From Anas platyrhynchos (taxonomy: Eukaryota > Chordata > Aves > Anseriformes > Anatidae): a DNA stretch of 64,000 nucleotides. Positions 35,755 through 49,468 of the stretch are shown here, piece by piece. The DNA is taken from contig NC_092590.1 in NCBI RefSeq assembly GCF_047663525.1, positions 50,870,501 through 50,934,500 of the forward strand. The letters are read 5' to 3'. The number at the start of each line of letters is the position of its first letter. Position 1 is the first letter of the stretch. The position numbers were made by a program, and so were the translations under genes. The notes under the pieces were generated by a model. It did not search any database and was not told the DNA's origin. It saw only the letters and a list, made by a program, of their open reading frames with translations.

Positions 35755-38700
35755 GCTACTGCTGTGTTTTTTGTTTGTCTCTCTCTGAATAGAAAAGAGG
35801 CAGGCTGAACCGAAGAGTCTTTGAAGGGAATGCTCAGAAAGAAGAAAATAAGTGAAATTAGAGATAGAAAGAAATAGATATGAAATAAACAGGAATAGTG
35901 GAGCCCTTGATTATTAGTTTAGCAAAAGGGGAACTGTGCAATCACATGCATCTGAATGCAGAATGCTAAGTATATTTACTACCATAGTAGCAAACTAAGC
36001 ATCTAGGAAATCACTCCTGGCGGATCTGGAAAATTATCTAACTATCCAAGATACCTGGAACAGTCTTCTACATCACACACATACATGTACCTGTTTTGTT
36101 AAGGGGGAGTCTCAGGGCAATCCTTTCTTTACTTGGGGTAATTAATATACTTCAGTTACTGTACAGGTAATAACAGCAAGAGGCTGGTATCCATCAACAA
36201 CTGAAATTATGCCCCTTTTTGTGCCTTAATAATTTTTTAATCTGTCCTTATATTTATTTCTAAAAGAAAAGCTTGTACCAGTGCAAATGTATTGGTAGAA
36301 GAGTAAAATAAATGCAACCCCATGTTGTGGGGTATAGTTTACTCTAGATCATATTGAATGAACTGAAACAGAGCATGCTGCAATGTAGATAAAAATGTAG
36401 GGAAAATTGTTATCCCTAACAATCTTCCTCTGCAAATGCCTAGCCTTGACAGTGCACAAGTATTGAACTCAAAGTGGTAGGAAAAAGGTGCATTGATGCA
36501 TTGCTTCTTCTGCATGGGCTCTTGAGTAAAGACAACAGGAAGATATTAATCAGACCCTCTGAAATGTAAGATCAATCAAAACAGGGACCTCTGCTTACCC
36601 GAGGAATACCCAGATGTACTGATTGTCCTCTGCTGTGACTGCTCTCACCTTTGCCATTCCCCTTCATTTCTCTCTCTCCTTCCTATCTTTGCTTTCTTCT
36701 CTGCATCAGAGAGCATTCATCAGCACTGCATCACATTTCATTCATCCTTTCTTCATAGACACCACTCTGTATCCCACTAAAACTATATTTATTACCATCC
36801 CATTGCTCAGTCTGGGCTCACACAGCTTTCCCACAAGCTGAGCACGGTTAGGTTACATGCTCTGTACTGCTTGGAGTGTATGAATGCTTACCTGGATAGT
36901 GCTTAATTACTAGCAGGTCCTCAGTCACTAGTATGACAAACATATCAGTACAGTAAGCGATCATATAAGCAATCACTAAGCAATCGATGATCACAGTACC
37001 CATAAAACCACTTTTAACTCACTATAGCTGTAACCTCACCAGGAAATTGCCTATTTTTGATTATAGTATTTTTCTCTTCTGATTTAAATTGGGGTAAAAA
37101 GACTGCAAACAATCCCAAAGGAATATTTCAGTGTTATCTTATCCCCCAGAGCACAGTCCTGGAGTACAGTAAATAGATCAGAAGGGCAGGAAGTGCAGCT
37201 CTGTCGCAGATAACCCTGCTGGCCCGTCAGATACACCCTTTTCTATCATCAGCATGACGCACAGTACTGAAGTGACTGAAAATCACATTTCATCACCTTT
37301 ATTTACCTAGTCCAAATGAGCACATTTACGGCTAGGCTGCCTACGAACATCTAAAGCAAAGACAGAGTCCTTGGCTTCATAGCAAATCCCATCGTGCCCC
37401 ATGTGGTCCACCTCTTACTGAGCAAATGGAACTGACAGAGTCTGCTCAAATTTAACATTCATCAAGAACTTTCCCAGACACAGAGTTTCCAGTGGCTAAT
37501 ATATTTATTAACTAATCTTAAAGCACAGAAGTTCTGTAGGAAATAACATTTGAACCAAGTAGGATATATTTTCTGTCAAATGCTAGATAATAGGTTCCAT
37601 GTACGGACAAAGAGCTGATTACAGAGCAGTATCTATGCATGATTTTGACAAGGAGGTCGGAAGATAAAATCACGGGTAGCTGCCAGAATTAATATACTTC
37701 AAGAATAAGAAATGCTGATCTCACAAAATAGATATACGACTGCATATATTTAACACTGACATACTTCATTTTCCTGGAATACTAAAACAGCCACAAATCC
37801 TGTCGAAGTGCTGAGCAAGAAAATGGCTAGACCACTAGGTTCAACACAATGTCAATACCAATACAGCCCAATGGTGACACGAATGCAGCTTGACGGAGAC
37901 ACAGCACAGGAGAGGCCCAGGGTCAGAGCCATTATTTCTATTCAGCATCCACCCAGGTGGTTCACTACAGCTGTTCTGCTGGTGTAACATACACAGCTCT
38001 TCATTGGGTATGATTTTACAGTGTGCACATAAGTAACTTGTATATTGATATGTACCAGAAAAAAAATCTGCTAGAATATTTACAGCTTTCATACCTCACC
38101 TGTGTTTTTTGAGTTCCTATACCACAAGCTTGGAAGAAAGTAAATTAGTTGCCATTAGTAGGAAAAAAATACATCTGCACTTCTAATATAAATATTTTAT
38201 GTATTAAAGGTCATTTATCAAAGGTTGCAATTGTATTAATCCTTCAGAAATAGCTCTGTTCAGTTGCACCCTTTTGATTGCAATTGTGCATTTGGATTAC
38301 AGTGCATAAGAGTTAACGTAGTAGCAGCTTTTGTTCAGCCAGTTCAGACTGATGGCAATATTGGTAAATTAAATTGTAAAAAAAAAAAACAGGGCATCTC
38401 TTCTCATGTAATCAAGACATCTCTGTGTGCCACTTAAGAGCAGATGAGCAGCTTAGGAGCAATCCTGGCCCACTAAAGTCAGTATTGGGCTTGATATTGC
38501 CATAAACAGGGTGAGAATTTTGACCATAAATCAGACAAGAACTACAAGAATACATTTGCCCGTTACCTTACAGCAGTAAGATGTTGTAGTTTGGGCATTG
38601 CTGAGCACATAGGGACAACTGGAATTTATTTATTTATTCATTCACTTGTTACAGACTTTTTCAATTGCACACACGCCTCTCTGAAGACATTAAGGATGTA

Positions 38701-39000
38701 TGCACGCTATTAAAGATTGGGATCTCACGGATTCTTCTGGGAATTATATTTTGATTAAGAAGGCTCTCATCAACAGGGAAACCAATCAAAAGAGACAGTC
38801 ACCATGCTCTGAGAGAGATAATCTGGTTTCTCAGAAGATGATAAAGATGTTACAAAGCTAGGCAGCTCTTATGGGTAGATGGGAAACTGAACATGGGAAT
38901 AAAGGCCTGACTCACATCCCTGCTGGGCAGACCTGAGGTTCATGACTATCTTCAAAAACTGTGTTACTTGGTGACTATACATTCTCAGAGGAAAACGAGA
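35755..39000. other. Intergenic sequence
   Basis: AT-rich unique-looking DNA. No repeat family or gene recognised apart from short homopolymers (for example A run near 38379). Confidence 0.5.
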
Positions 39001-39007
39001 AATTTAC

Positions 39008-39125
39008 AAATAGAATACAACAGAACAGTTAAAAGGACTTAGAAAGATCACCAAGTCCAACAGCAAAAAACAAAAAGAAAAACAGTTCACCAAACATGCA
39101 TCCCACCAAGGAATTTATGACAATA
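39008..39125 (-). mobile_element. Old CR1 LINE 3'-end relic
   Basis: The + strand reads aaaaggacttagaaagatca followed by ccaagtccaacagc, matching the pattern of a reverse-complement CR1 tail (gaccttagaagatcatcgagtccaac-like). It is highly diverged and interrupted by an A-rich stretch. Bounds are approximate. Confidence 0.5.
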
Positions 39126-39129
39126 CAGC

Positions 39130-41100
39130 CCAAACTTTCATGTGATACAACGTGGTGACATCAGCTCAGAACAGGAAAAATGGAAATACAGAAACAAATA
39201 ATTGTGAAAAGTATCCTCAGTCAAGAATCTCAACCCAAACTACACAGGGTAGTAAAAAACATAAAAGCATTTTAAAGTACCTTAGTGGCTTTGAGCTGAC
39301 AGATCTTAACTCATACAGCTGATAGAGCAGGAAGTTTTTAGTAGAGCCTGAAACATACAGTCAGCATTTTACAGGGGCAGAAAGTCTCCATTGTAAAGAG
39401 AATGGAAGCCTTTTTTTTTTTTTTTCTTAATTTACGCCAAATTTTGCCAGCCTGCTTATTTACACACTGAATAATATACAGGTAGAATGTAGAAGTACAG
39501 ATAACAAAATTTAAAGTTGATTCTCCCAGTTAAATAAACCTCTCTGTCAGTTTAGATTATTAATTTTCAATAAAAAATTTCATATATGCTTGGAATGGAA
39601 ATTCTGCATGTTGGAGTTTAAGAACAAACTTTCAGAATTGGATACAAGATGATCACCAACTACCTCTTTCCTACATATGGCCCAGATTCCAGAGATGCTG
39701 AATATCCCCTATATATCTAATATGGAAGCAACTGAGTTTGCTTCTAAATGCTCAATCTCCTCCAAAAATTTCCAGCAAATGAGGTAAACCTCAGGTTTAG
39801 AGGTTCAGATGTGAGGATGTTGCAGATGAGGTGTGGAGCTGAGCACGACCCATTCTGGCTCTGCAATACGCCTGCATGGGCATTTTCACACTGTGCTTCT
39901 AAAATGGGAGCTTGAAGGTGCAGCAGGACCAGCCCCTGAGCTGTGCTCAGGGAGCAGCTGGACCCAGCGATGCAGGGAATATTGCCACTGCTCTGAAGTA
40001 AGGCTCAGACACAGTGGAATAGTATTTCAAAATTGTCCAATGCATGGTTCTTTGACCACACTGGTGTTTTTTTTTTTCAAAAGGCAGTAGGGAATGCACG
40101 GATTTGCCTCTGGCACTTGGTAGAGACCTAGGAAGGATAAAGCATAAGGATCCCAAGCTATGAGGAAGACAAAAATGATTGTTCTACAGGCAACACTCCA
40201 GTAAATAAATCTATAGTACATTACCATGCAGTAATTACTCCTGGGCAGCCACATCTAAAAATAGTCAGTATCATTAGGACTTTCTACTGAAAAATAAATT
40301 AATCCATCTACCAAAATCCATCCAATCCAAAATTCCATCCAAAACCCATCTACTTACACAACATAGCTTGGAAATGTTATATTTTAGATACAAACTTGAC
40401 TTGTATCGTCCTCCTATCTACATTATTTGACACACCATTGAGTATATATTCTCATGTCAGTGAATGAGCAGAGCAAATATGACAGTTGACCAGATGTGCA
40501 CTGGGATTTTATTAATCTTATCAAGTATTATTTATCTTAGCTACCCAGGCTTATCAAAAAGATATATGTATTTCAAATATTTGATATTTTGTAACCTTTA
40601 CAGAATACTGCTACTCTCACTAATCCCTCTGCCTCCTATGTATAAATAACCAGCAAAGACCTGCAGCAAAGGAAATTAAGATAAAGTATTTGTGAGAGCT
40701 AACGTGCAAAACTTAACCTGCACCTGAGACGCAAATTAAATTGTTTTCAAAACAAAAGTCCAAATTATTGTTCAAAATCCATTCTGTCATTTGCTCCAAA
40801 ATACAAACCACAAATAAGAGAACATGCAGAGCTTGCTTTGTACATGGCTTTTGCCCACTAACAACTCTACTCCAAACTAAGCAGCACTGGGACAATGTTT
40901 GCTCCCAGTTATGCAGCATGCACTCAAGCAGTATACAGTCAAGTGTGTTTTAAAATGTGCCTATGTCTCTATTTATAGGGCTTTAAGAACAGGGAGTAGT
41001 GTGACATGTTTTAAGCATTCCAAGAGCAAAGCGTAGATGTCCTACGAAGAGGCTATTTCTCATAAAAGATGCCCTGATCCTTTCCTTGTCTTATAAAAAA
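39130..41100. other. Intergenic sequence before the TRMT9B 3' end
   Basis: AT-rich. Contains a T run near 39412-39425 and no supported gene. If TRMT9B has the long 3' UTR seen in mammals, part of this stretch would be transcribed on the - strand. Confidence 0.5.
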
Positions 41101-41102
41101 GT

Positions 41103-41108
41103 TTTATT
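41103..41108 (-). terminator. TRMT9B: Candidate TRMT9B polyadenylation signal AATAAA
   Basis: TTTATT on the + strand is AATAAA on the - strand, about 275 bases after the TRMT9B stop. Human TRMT9B uses longer 3' UTRs, so this may be a proximal site only. Confidence 0.4.
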
Positions 41109-41382
41109 TTTCAATATAAAAGTATATTTAAAAACACAATTATTTGCTAAAAGCAATATAAAACTTTCTGGTTTTAACTTCATAAAAGTTTAACAAAACA
41201 TAAATATCGTTTGCCACTTACATTCCTATATACAAGCCTTGCATCAGATAGTTACATAGATAGGAAATGGATGGCACGTGACTACAAAGGATTCAAATTC
41301 CACGTCAGATTGCACAATCACAGGAACACAAGGAGCAGCTTAAAATCCTCAGTCATTGAATTCTGTTTTGTTCTTTTTACAG

Positions 41383-42419
41383 TTATTTTCCTCTTTTCTC
41401 TGCAATAATACACCAGTTTCCATGGTCATAGCAGGAAGAAAGTATCAGAAGCTCAGGCACGTTCTCTTCTATCAGAGAGCACAGCTCCCCTTCCCGAAAA
41501 ACATGATAATAACGCATGAAGGCTTTTGTATCCAATGCGTCAACAGTTTGGTCCCCAACAGATACTGCTGAATCTAAAGCAGAATCAGTGGAATCGGTTG
41601 TTGAAGTTCTTTTGAAAAACTTGCTGGCGTTAGACTTAACAGTATTATCTTTATTACAAATGCAGCTGTAGTCCCTGTCTTCCACTGAACCATTTATAAA
41701 TGCAGCTTCTTCACTCTTGCTTTGAGCTACGCTTTGGTGTCCTCCATTTAAACTCAAATCCTTCAGTGCATCTGTGGCTGGTGACCACGGTGGCTTTTTG
41801 ATAGGCGAGCTTTCTACAAACACATCATCATCATCTAAACTTTGTTCTTTCAACAGTGCCCCATGGTGACCTAAATCCAAACTGCAGTGCCGTGAATGCT
41901 GGATGGGCATGGTACTGTTTGTCCACTCTCCTTCATTCTTCAGAGGCTTCAGTTTTTCAGTTTGCTTCCTCATGGCTGATTCATCAAGGGATCTGGAGAA
42001 AAACCATGACCGGAGAGATCTTCCTAGAGCACTGTAAAATCTATTTTCTTCTTCCGAAATTTTCATGCAGCAGGCTCTGGATAAGCAATGGTCCGTATTT
42101 TGGGAATGTTTCGAATTAGTTTCTGTCTGCAGAGTGGTTTGGTAGCTGCAATCAGAGATGACTAGCTCTGCAGGGTGTATATCTTGGCTTTTCACAGCAT
42201 GCACAAACTCACCCTTATCTCCAGATTGATTTGATTCTGAAAAATGCCGTGAGCACAAGGCCTTGTTCCAGGGAACAAATACGTCTTGTTTCTCAAAGCG
42301 ACGATTCTTTTGTTCCATAGCCCAAACATAAACCATCATCTGGCCTCCAGGCATCAATACCCTTGCCATTTCCTTTATTGCTTTGATCCTTCTTTGTTTA
42401 GTTGAAAAATGATGGATCA
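41383..42419 (-). CDS. TRMT9B: TRMT9B last coding exon
   Basis: A 1,037-base terminal exon. Its first two bases complete a Val codon (G|TG) after the acceptor ttttcatag, then [20 protein letters not shown]. It holds the last methyltransferase strands ([20 protein letters not shown]), the serine-rich variable region (including [16 protein letters not shown], conserved in human) and the conserved C-terminus, ending in TAA at 41385-41383. The apparent GTG start at 42420 is a splice-junction artefact, not a real start. Confidence 0.96.
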
Positions 42420-45400
42420 CTATGAAAAAGGAAAGACATCATGTATTGAATATTAGTATGGGAATAGCATTTTCTTCTTCAACCTACTCTATGTGTTTAA
42501 TCACTTTAGTTGTCATATCACAATCATCATCCACTGCAAGTCAGCAACAGCGCAGAATTTATTAGTACCACAATGCAAGTTTACCCCAGTGTTCTCTTTA
42601 AGTCAAAATAAAACTATTGATCACTATAGTTGAATTTTCTTTCCATGATAATTTCCACATTTTCAAATTTCACTGTGACGTGGAATGAAGCTATGTTTCA
42701 AGATTTCCACACTGTTTACAGCTTCCTACTCACGTGAAGGAACCAATTTTAACAACCAAAGAATAGCTAAATCAGCTCTTTTCTCTCTAAACTCTCAAAA
42801 ATCTTCACCTGGGCTGAGATTGGTCATGTTGGTCATGTTGGTCTCTCTATCATCGGTACTAGATTTGATTTGAATCAATGATGGACCAATTCCATAATTT
42901 GATTCAGATGGACTTGGAACCAGCCCATTCTACACACAAAACATTCCATGTAACCAAATAGCAATATATAATAATTGTATATGTTGTTAGCTGAAGACTT
43001 CTCAATTTATTAAGAAAAAATAATTATCTTTATATGTGCTGCTTGACAGCAGCCAATTCTACTTGTTGAAAGATTGTTATTTCAACATTGCAGTTATGAA
43101 AGACTGTCCAGCTAGCCTTGACTTTATTCTAAACAATGATAAGTTACCTACGGGGAAAAAATGTAGCTTTTTTACCACAGGACAGGAAAAAACTTTCTTG
43201 GCAGTTGATATTAACTAGGTCCTCAGAAGCATCTGAGAACACAAGACAGAAAACTCAGGGAAGAGTGCCCCTATCTGTATGGTTACTGTTTCTTTCCAGC
43301 TCCTCCCAACTCTTGTCAATATTTTCTTGAACTTTGGAAAAAACAGCCAACCAAAAAAACAAAATAAACCCACCACAAAACAAAACAAAAACTATTTCCA
43401 TTTCTTAAACAAGATGGGAAGAAAGGAACTGATACTTTCTCTCCTAATGGAGGCAGGCTGTGTGCCACCACTGAGCCTCCTGTAAACTAGGGTCAAAACT
43501 GACAGCATAAGCATTTGAGCTTATTTCACCAGAAGGAAGTGCTAACCAACCAAGAGCTTCTGCGCAAATTCTATTTAAACAATTCATTTAATGGATGAAA
43601 TATTCTTCATGGTTAAAGTTACTTAGTCATTCTGGTGCTTCTACAGAAATACAAATCCTATAAACAGGAATATACCAGCAAAGCCACGAAGAGCGTTTGA
43701 CTCTGCACACAAATATTTGACATGCAAAAAAAAACAACTTCATTTAAAACTAGATGGAGACAGATATACCATGTCTCTGTTCAAGAGGGATTGAAATCCA
43801 TTATTGTTAAATGCACAAAAATACCACACAATCTTTTGATCTTATCATAGGAACACAGAATGGTTTGGGTTGGAAGCAACCTTAAAGATCATCCAGCTCC
43901 AACCCCCCTGCCATGGGAAGGGATGCCACCCACATGATCAAGATGCCCAGGGCCTCATCTAACCTGATCTTGAACACTACCAGGGATCGGGCATCCACAG
44001 CTTCTCTGGGAACCTGTGCCAGTGCCTCACCACCCTCTGAATGAAGAATTATTTGACCGAACAAAAAGTTGCTTTCTTTTTTTTTTTATAAGTCCCCTTT
44101 AAGTACCGAAAATCTGCAAGCTGCAATGACATCTCCCCAGAGCCTTCTCTTCTCCAGGCTGAACATCCCCAGCTCTCTCAGCCTTTCTTCATAGTAGAGG
44201 TGCTTCAGCCCTCTGATCATCCTTGTAGCTCTTGCTGGGAGCACCAGAACTGAATGGAGATCACCAGTTGGGGCCTCAGAAGGGCAGAGCAGAGGGGGAC
44301 ATCACCTCCCTCAACCTGCTGGCCACTCCTCTGTTGATGCAGCCCAGGATGCAGTTGGCCTTCTGGGCTGCACATGTGCACTGCTGGCTCATGTCAGGTC
44401 TTTTATTGGTATAAATATTAGATAGGTAGGCTATCCTTGAAAGTCAGCATATCTAATAGAACTGAAATTATGCTACAGGACCTAATATATGGATAGAGTT
44501 CACTGGTTAACTAATTAATACAAAAGCAATTTTATATAAATACTGCTTGCATATTAGCCACTCTTTTCTCCCTTTAAAATTTTGTTCATATGTGAAAAAG
44601 AGATTTTAAAATACATTTTGGTCATAGATTGAGTAGTTTGTTGATTGCTACCAGTAATAATTTTCATGTTTTATATTTTTGCTGATACAGTCAAACAGTC
44701 TGAAAGGAGTTTAAGAACTGAATTTAAAATGTAGACTGTAACTGAGTAGTCTAACTATTCTTTGTCATCTATTCTTTTCCAGTTTTTACTTCTCAAATTA
44801 TGAGCAATTCTTTTCAACGAGATAGGTCAGAGGAGTCAAGATGCTGAGATTCTTCACTCAGAAAACAGGCACTTGAACACTTCTAAATTCTCATTGCATG
44901 TCTATTCTAAGAGAAATTTGTGTTCTTAATACATAATAGTTGACATAAGTTTTGAGCTCTTCTGTAGAGAAAGACAGTTTTCTCCCTTTCAATGCTTTTG
45001 CTGGTCAAAACAGATCCTAAAGAGGAACCCAAAGTTTATCTTGACCATGCAATGTGTTTAAACTACCAGCAGCCATGTTTATACTAGTTGTTACTTGTTT
45101 AAAATGCATGCTGGAAGGAAATCTTTTATCCACAGGGTAAACAAGACCACATATAAACAAACAAATGATCCACATATTTCCCTGGTCAACAGCACATCTG
45201 TGCAATGGACCTATTTTTTTTTTTTTAATTTTACTACATTCATTTCAGCTATATGTGCTGCAATTCTCAGACAATTATTTCAAAACAAACAATTGAAATG
45301 AAGATACATGGAGAAAAAAAATAAAAGATAACCAATTTGGATTTGCTGTGGGAAAGAATGTATTCATGTTGTCTTACCTCCAATGGAAATGACTGCGTTG

Positions 45401-48400
45401 AAGCACTGGTCCCTAAAGGGAAGGTTAAGGTTGTCACATACCAGAACTTCATCGCCTCTCTTCCTTGCAATTTCTACCAGTGGTCCACAGTAATCACAGC
45501 CGAGAGTATACACCTGACTGTTGACACTGAGATACTTTCCAGTTCCACAACCTAAATAAAAGAATATTCTTTACTAGATTTGAAGTCACATGTTCCACAC
45601 GCTACTTATTCCTCTCAAAGCACTGAAAACAATGAGGATTAGGTCAGGGGGTGTGTTGTCTTTCCTAGTTCTAAGGCTTCCTGGAAAACAAAATGTGTGT
45701 TTGCTCCTACTAGCCTAACTCCTGAAGGACTCATTTGGACTGCTATTATATGTTCACAGCATTAGGAACGTAACAGTACCAATATGACCAGTAAAAATAC
45801 TCATTGCACAGCCCTGTGCAACACCAGGTTCTGTGCATTTCTCTGGGGAAGAAGGGTAAGTGCAGGTGGGAGGAGGAAGGAATGGTTCTCCGTAGCCACT
45901 ATTGCACATCTCAGAGCCATGCTCAGTATCAAGCAGCATACTGAGCCGTTATATAGCCTGGTAACCTGTTTCAAACAATGAGTAAAAATGGGCACCTGAT
46001 GGAGTAAGGATGGGGTAAGTTTGATGACCCTTTTCCTCAATACCCTTCCAGCTTCCAACTACTTTCTGTTCAGAGGATTTCCTGTAGCTAGTGTGCTTTG
46101 TCTTTTTAGTGACTTCCAATAGATCTCTCTTTCAATTCCTCCCCAGCCTCTGCTAAATCCCACACAGTACCTCTCCAGCACATCCCCACTTCCAGGGGGA
46201 AGGACTAGAGAAGGGGATGCATTGGCCCAGACCCAGGTCTCTGCACTGAAGCCATCATAAGCCATGTTAACAACCCCACCAAGATCTACAGCCAGCAAGG
46301 TCTCTGTGACTGCATAACAGAGGAGAGGATTTGTCTCCAAGAAATACTAAACCACAGCTGTCACTGACACAAGGCAGAGAGGAAAATTTTAACTTGAGAT
46401 ACAGATTTGAAAATTACTGATTCATAAAACTCCTGCCATGTTGCAGGCACTTTCTCTTTCTATCTTTGTTCTGACGCATTGTAACACATGTAAATGTAAT
46501 GAACAGTCCCAGCATGTATTCTACCTAAAAGTATGTCTACTAAGGGCCTGTGCTATACTAAATTGAAATCTTTCAGAGTGTTCTTCAGTACTGTATGCAT
46601 AACAGGCACTTTTCAAAATTAGATTAGGAAACATTCACTGCAGTTATGGGTCAGTAGTGAAGAATAATTTCTGAAAGTTGACAGCCAAGCAACTGGGTAG
46701 CAGCTTGGCAAAGAGAGCCATCTCAGTATTGGTAATTCAATTTAAAGGCCTGGAGTTATCTTTAGAAACATCACTGCTTCTTGCAGCGCTGCTGCTGTCG
46801 TTGATGTTAATGTGCACCATTATCTAGAGAGACAGCACAGGAACTGCTGGAGAACAGCACAACACTTCCATGCTGAAAAAAAGAGCATCTTTCTAAAGCA
46901 AAAATCAAGCATTATGCTTTGAAGTGACACTTAAGAGAAATTGAAAAAATGATTATTAATACAGATCAAGGAATATATGCAATAAAACACGAAGCTCTGC
47001 ATGTTGGGTAGAAAGTGTAAGCTTTAAAATTAGGATAAAGTATTATCAGTTAGTAAAAGGAACACATTTAGTCAAATGTATATTAATTTAGAAGATTCAG
47101 TTGCTTAATACATGTGTTTTGGTGGAGTGCTTTGTAATAACAGTGAGTTTTCTGAAGTACATGGTCTGCTCTGGAATGAAGCCAAATAACAGTATATATA
47201 TGTATTCAATACAAGCCAAATAACACTGTTGGTACTCTAAAAATCTACATTTGCAGGAGATTCACTTTTAAATGAGTCATCAGGAGGGTGGGTTCCTTCA
47301 TGAAGCTATAAACAGCCATCACACTATTTCCCTTTATTCTCATGAATGAACAATAATAAGACAATTAGACAAAATGCTATTTTATTCTGCTACTATTATC
47401 ATGCTTCATGTAAAGCTAGCAAACAAAAATATTTTAATAAAAGGTGGTATTAAACAGAAGAAGAGATTATCAATTGAACATCTCATTTTGAAAAATGTGG
47501 TGCCACTAGGCAACCCTCCCATCAAAATGCTTGCTGAAAATAAATACTGCAGTCAGATTCCTGTAGGTCTTATTAAACCCCATAAAAGGAGGTACCTCAT
47601 GTGCCTTGATGGGAATATTTTTGCTGGCAACTGTAAGCATTTACCTTCTGTACAGATGCATCACATGTGTTTAAATTATTTCATCTGAAACAGTAATGGA
47701 GTGATCTTTCAGCAACCACTGTGATAACTGCTTTTAAAGCCTCAAAGAACTTCAGCAAAGCTTCAGATGACTTTTATTGAGGTGACAAAAAATGTTGGCT
47801 GAGAAATACCATGTTAAGCTGACTGCTGAATGAGTAGATGCCACAGGACATTTCCTGGGGTAATTTGTGAAAATGGTGCAGAAATATGATAGATGCATAT
47901 CCAAAATAATAGGAGTCCACTGTTTTTCTGAGAACTACTTGACAACAGCAAAACTGTATATTATCTTTTGATTTTGGTCTGTAAGAACTTCAAAGATGCT
48001 TTTCTCTGATAGGATAAGGCAAGAACATAATTTATTTTGTACATCTGTCCACCATGCTGTGTAAACACATTTTACTAGTCTAAGCAGTGAGGAGAATGCA
48101 ATGATACAAAGGAGCACCCAGTTTGCAATGATGTACTGCTTAGGGCTGAATGCATAATACAAGCACAAAGCAAACACACCAGGACCTGGAAACCCCTACA
48201 ATGCCTGCAAGTGCAACAGAAAATCAAGGTATAAATTGAACATGTAGAGAAGACAAGGCCATAGCAGAAAAATAAGGTTTTGGTGTCCAAACCTCACTTA
48301 GGATAATGGGGAGATTCTCATATATATATTATATATATGTCAGAATATTTCTCTGAAGTTAAAGCCTTAATAGTAGAAGTTTTAGAACAAATGAAACACA

Positions 48401-48929
48401 ACAAATTGTGCAGACCAGCAGTACTGAGAGATCTAAAGAAACTGAGATATGAAATAACTGAGCTATTAACACCTTTTTTTTTTTTTTTCCAAAAAAAAGT
48501 GCACCAGGAGAATGACAGACAGCTAAGCCTGTGGGAAAACTGGTAGATTAAAGATTAGCTCAATCTTTAGGTAAAATTGTACTTACTAGCTGCCCGATAC
48601 ATTGTCAAAGAAATAAAATAAATTGCATATGACATCTAATACTGTTTAAAAACAGTTTTCAAACAATCTCTAGACAAATTTAGAATACTTTTTGCTCTAG
48701 AGGATACCTATGATTAATTTATAAACTAATAAGGTTTATAGACAATATTTCATGCTACCCCAGGGAATGGCTTACCTATGTCAGCAATGAGACTGCCAGG
48801 CTCTTGTTCCAACAGAAAGTTTCTAACACGAGGCCATGCTTTGCTCTGCAGATCATTAAAGTAAGCAGCTGTATTTTCATACACACTATGCACATGCTGC
48901 TTTTCTAGCTGGGTAGCCTCATGTTCCAT
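41383..48929 (-). CDS. TRMT9B: TRMT9B (KIAA1456), Trm9-like methyltransferase, complete coding sequence
   Basis: Three coding exons on the - strand: 48929-48776, 45551-45378 and 42419-41383. Junctions are GT-AG and in frame, giving 454 residues, the same length I recall for human. The protein starts [23 protein letters not shown]-binding motif I ([11 protein letters not shown], about residues 49-59) is intact and is followed by [12 protein letters not shown] and the [20 protein letters not shown] block. The long middle (about 170-400) is low in conservation and probably disordered; the C-terminus [20 protein letters not shown] to GNWCIIAEK is conserved. Homologues Trm9/ALKBH8 methylate wobble uridine side chains of tRNA. 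Activity of TRMT9B itself on tRNA is not firmly shown; a neuronal/synaptic role has been reported. Confidence 0.96.
42420..45377 (-). other. TRMT9B intron 2 (between coding exons 2 and 3)
   Basis: Donor GTAAGA at 45377, acceptor tcatag at 42420. It carries an antisense CR1 fragment at about 43848-44400 and poly-A/AAAC-rich stretches near 43340-43395. No other exon seen. Confidence 0.85.
43848..44400 (-). mobile_element. CR1 LINE 3' half in TRMT9B intron
   Basis: The + strand reads atggtttgggttggaagcaa then ccttaaagatcatccagctc, and further right gccttctcttctccaggctg and gcagcccaggatgcagttgg. These are reverse-complement CR1 sequence including the end of the RT ORF. It is broken by a T-rich insertion near 44079-44090. 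The element lies on the same strand as TRMT9B. Confidence 0.92.
45378..45551 (-). CDS. TRMT9B: TRMT9B coding exon 2
   Basis: A 174-base exon reading (G)[20 protein letters not shown] then [20 protein letters not shown] and [17 protein letters not shown]. It contains the GxGxG part of motif I and the acidic residue region after strand 2 of the Rossmann-like fold. Both flanking junctions fit the neighbouring exons. Confidence 0.96.
45552..48775 (-). other. TRMT9B intron 1 of the coding part
   Basis: About 3.2 kb of AT-rich intron, donor GTAAGC at 48775. No repeat family recognised; a small TA-rich palindromic run lies near 48320-48340 and a T run near 48475-48490. Confidence 0.8.
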
Positions 48930-48930
48930 C
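48776..48930 (-). CDS. TRMT9B: TRMT9B first coding exon with start codon
   Basis: Acceptor ttttcag is followed by a single G and ATG at 48929-48927. The exon reads [20 protein letters not shown] then [20 protein letters not shown] and ends EPGSLIADI(G). The start is chosen because the human protein begins with the similar MDHEAARLEKQHVHNVYEST at the same position, and the acceptor lies one base upstream, so the 5' UTR must come from other exons. Confidence 0.95.
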
Positions 48931-49444
48931 CTGAAAACATAATGAAGAAAGATTATATACAGCCAAACAGAAAGTGTTGTAGACTACATTTTATAGACAT
49001 ACATAATTCATAACCTTGTAAGCTTACTTTTATAAAATCATTACACCCATCTAACAGGCATCATATTTATAAAATTCTTTTTAATCAAAGAATCTGGTTT
49101 TATTTCATGAAAGTCAACAAATATTTTGAATGTATCTCCTGCCTTGAAGAGCATTACATGACTGCATGTACTACTCAATAACATGCATATTCCTAAGGAA
49201 TTTCACCAATGTAGTAAGAGCTTACCTGATGCAAGAAAGGGCATGAATGCAGCAGGAACAGAGAATGATTAAGAAAAGGAAGTTAAGAATAGACTTTCCA
49301 GTTATGACTATGGTGAATAGGTAGGCAAAACACTATTATGCTATTTGAAATATAGCCTGTACCCTGAAACCAAAGTCCCTAAATGAAGACTAAATTATTT
49401 TTGGTTTATCTACTCTCTAGATGTAATGAGGTGGTTGTATTTTT

Positions 49445-49468
49445 CAACAACAACAACAACAACAACAA
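49445..49468. repeat. (CAA)n microsatellite
   Basis: About eight CAA units in the TRMT9B 5' intron. Confidence 0.9.
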
